Source: Morganella sibonii (GTDB lineage: Bacteria > Pseudomonadota > Gammaproteobacteria > Enterobacterales > Enterobacteriaceae). Taken from it: 64,000 nt of DNA. The notes under the pieces were generated by a model. It did no database searches. It had not been told where the DNA came from and saw only the letters and a program-made list of their open reading frames with translations. Below, piece by piece: positions 63,640 through 64,000 of this stretch (positions are counted from its first letter, which is position 1; the number at the start of each line of letters is the position of its first letter). The DNA is taken from assembly GCF_040560245.1 (NCBI RefSeq), contig NZ_JAKMWP010000003.1, one strand, 5' to 3'. Made by a program: the position numbers and the translations under genes.

Positions 63640-64000
63640 ATGCCGTTCACCCGTATACTGCTGCTGTTATCAGGCTGGATTGCCGTCATACTGGCAACCC
63701 TGGGTGTCGTGCTGCCGGTATTGCCGACAACGCCGTTTCTGTTGCTGGCGGCATGGTGTTTTTCCCGCTCATCTCCCCGGTTCCATCACTGGCTGCTGTA
63801 CCGTTCCTGGTTCGGCGGGTATATCCGTCACTGGCAGACACACAAAGGCCTGCCGCGTAAAGCAAAACGGCGGGCGGTGGTGGTCATTCTGCTGACGTTC
63901 GCGGTATCACTCTGGCTGGTGAAACTGATTTATATCCGCCTGTTGCTGCTGTGTATTCTGGTCTGGCTGCTGATTTTTATGCTGCGCCTGCCGGAAACAG
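63640..64000 (+). CDS. DUF454 inner-membrane protein (YbaN-like), 3' end cut by window
   Basis: A membrane protein of the DUF454 family running off the right edge; 120 codons are visible. It begins MPFTRILLLLSGWIAVILAT, with GVVLPVLPTTPFLLLAAWCF, FHHWLLYRSWFGGYIRHW and two C-terminal helices. This is the classic DUF454 layout, seen in E. coli YbaN. Function unknown. Another frame (63560-63895) is open but shows no sense. Confidence 0.85.
   Translation, partial: MPFTRILLLLSGWIAVILATLGVVLPVLPTTPFLLLAAWCFSRSSPRFHHWLLYRSWFGGYIRHWQTHKGLPRKAKRRAVVVILLTFAVSLWLVKLIYIRLLLLCILVWLLIFMLRLPET

Noticed and set aside
63560..63895. 111-residue plus-strand ORF at the right end
   Set aside because: The overlapping frame from 63640 encodes a clear DUF454 protein; this one is Cys/Trp/Arg-rich noise.

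Overview
The window looks like the chromosome of an enterobacterium of the Morganella type. The housekeeping proteins are near-identical to E. coli/Proteus orthologues (RpoB has exactly the E. coli length of 1342 residues), and local gene order follows E. coli, but base composition is about 50% GC, which is too high for Proteus or Providencia. The genus is inferred from protein similarity, gene content and composition, not from a search.

Layout. (1) 1-8.0 kb: the 5' end of a 16S rRNA gene (minus strand) with its P1/P2 promoters and antitermination leader, divergent from purHD, which carries a perfect PurR operator. Then, on the minus strand, nudC-hemE-nfi-yjaG-hupA-yjaH. This is the rrnE/purHD/hupA neighbourhood of E. 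coli. (2) 8.1-13.5 kb: an accessory operon of a periplasmic binding protein, an alkaline-phosphatase-superfamily phosphodiesterase, two ABC permeases, an ABC ATPase and a HAD phosphatase. Six tandem PhoB half-sites at exact 11-bp spacing lie just upstream, so it is very probably a phosphate-starvation system for importing and hydrolysing an organophosphorus compound. (3) 13.6-15.2 kb: a chemoreceptor. (4) 15.4-21.2 kb: a TPP riboswitch and thiCEFSGH. (5) 21.2-24.8 kb: an amino-acid symporter and a PLP-dependent trans-sulfuration-family enzyme, divergent from a MerR-type regulator whose likely operator lies between them. (6) 24.8-26.2 kb: a secreted polysaccharide deacetylase.

(7) 26.2-43.2 kb: the transcription/translation core on the minus strand, rpsL-rpsG-fusA-tuf-secE-nusG-rplKAJL-rpoBC. 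In E. coli these are two distant clusters, each with its own tuf. Here they are joined through one tuf gene. (8) 43.2-52.1 kb: tusDCB, yheO, fkpA, slyX, slyD, yheV, kefB, kefG and yheS in the E. coli order.

(9) 52.9-59.1 kb: a type VI secretion effector island: hcp, a terminator, vgrG, a DUF4123 adaptor, an effector with a pyocin-like middle domain and an AT-rich C-terminal toxin module, its likely immunity gene, and a degraded toxin tail next to a second, orphan immunity-like gene. (10) 59.5-61.3 kb: a cold-shock group (CspA-family protein, a small YmcF-like zinc-ribbon protein, an LpxL/LpxP-type acyltransferase) and a tiny lipoprotein. (11) 61.8-64 kb: a benzoylformate-decarboxylase-like ThDP enzyme and a DUF454 membrane protein cut by the window edge.

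The best candidates for something not well described are the PhoB-controlled transporter/phosphodiesterase operon and the type VI effector with its layered toxin-immunity modules.
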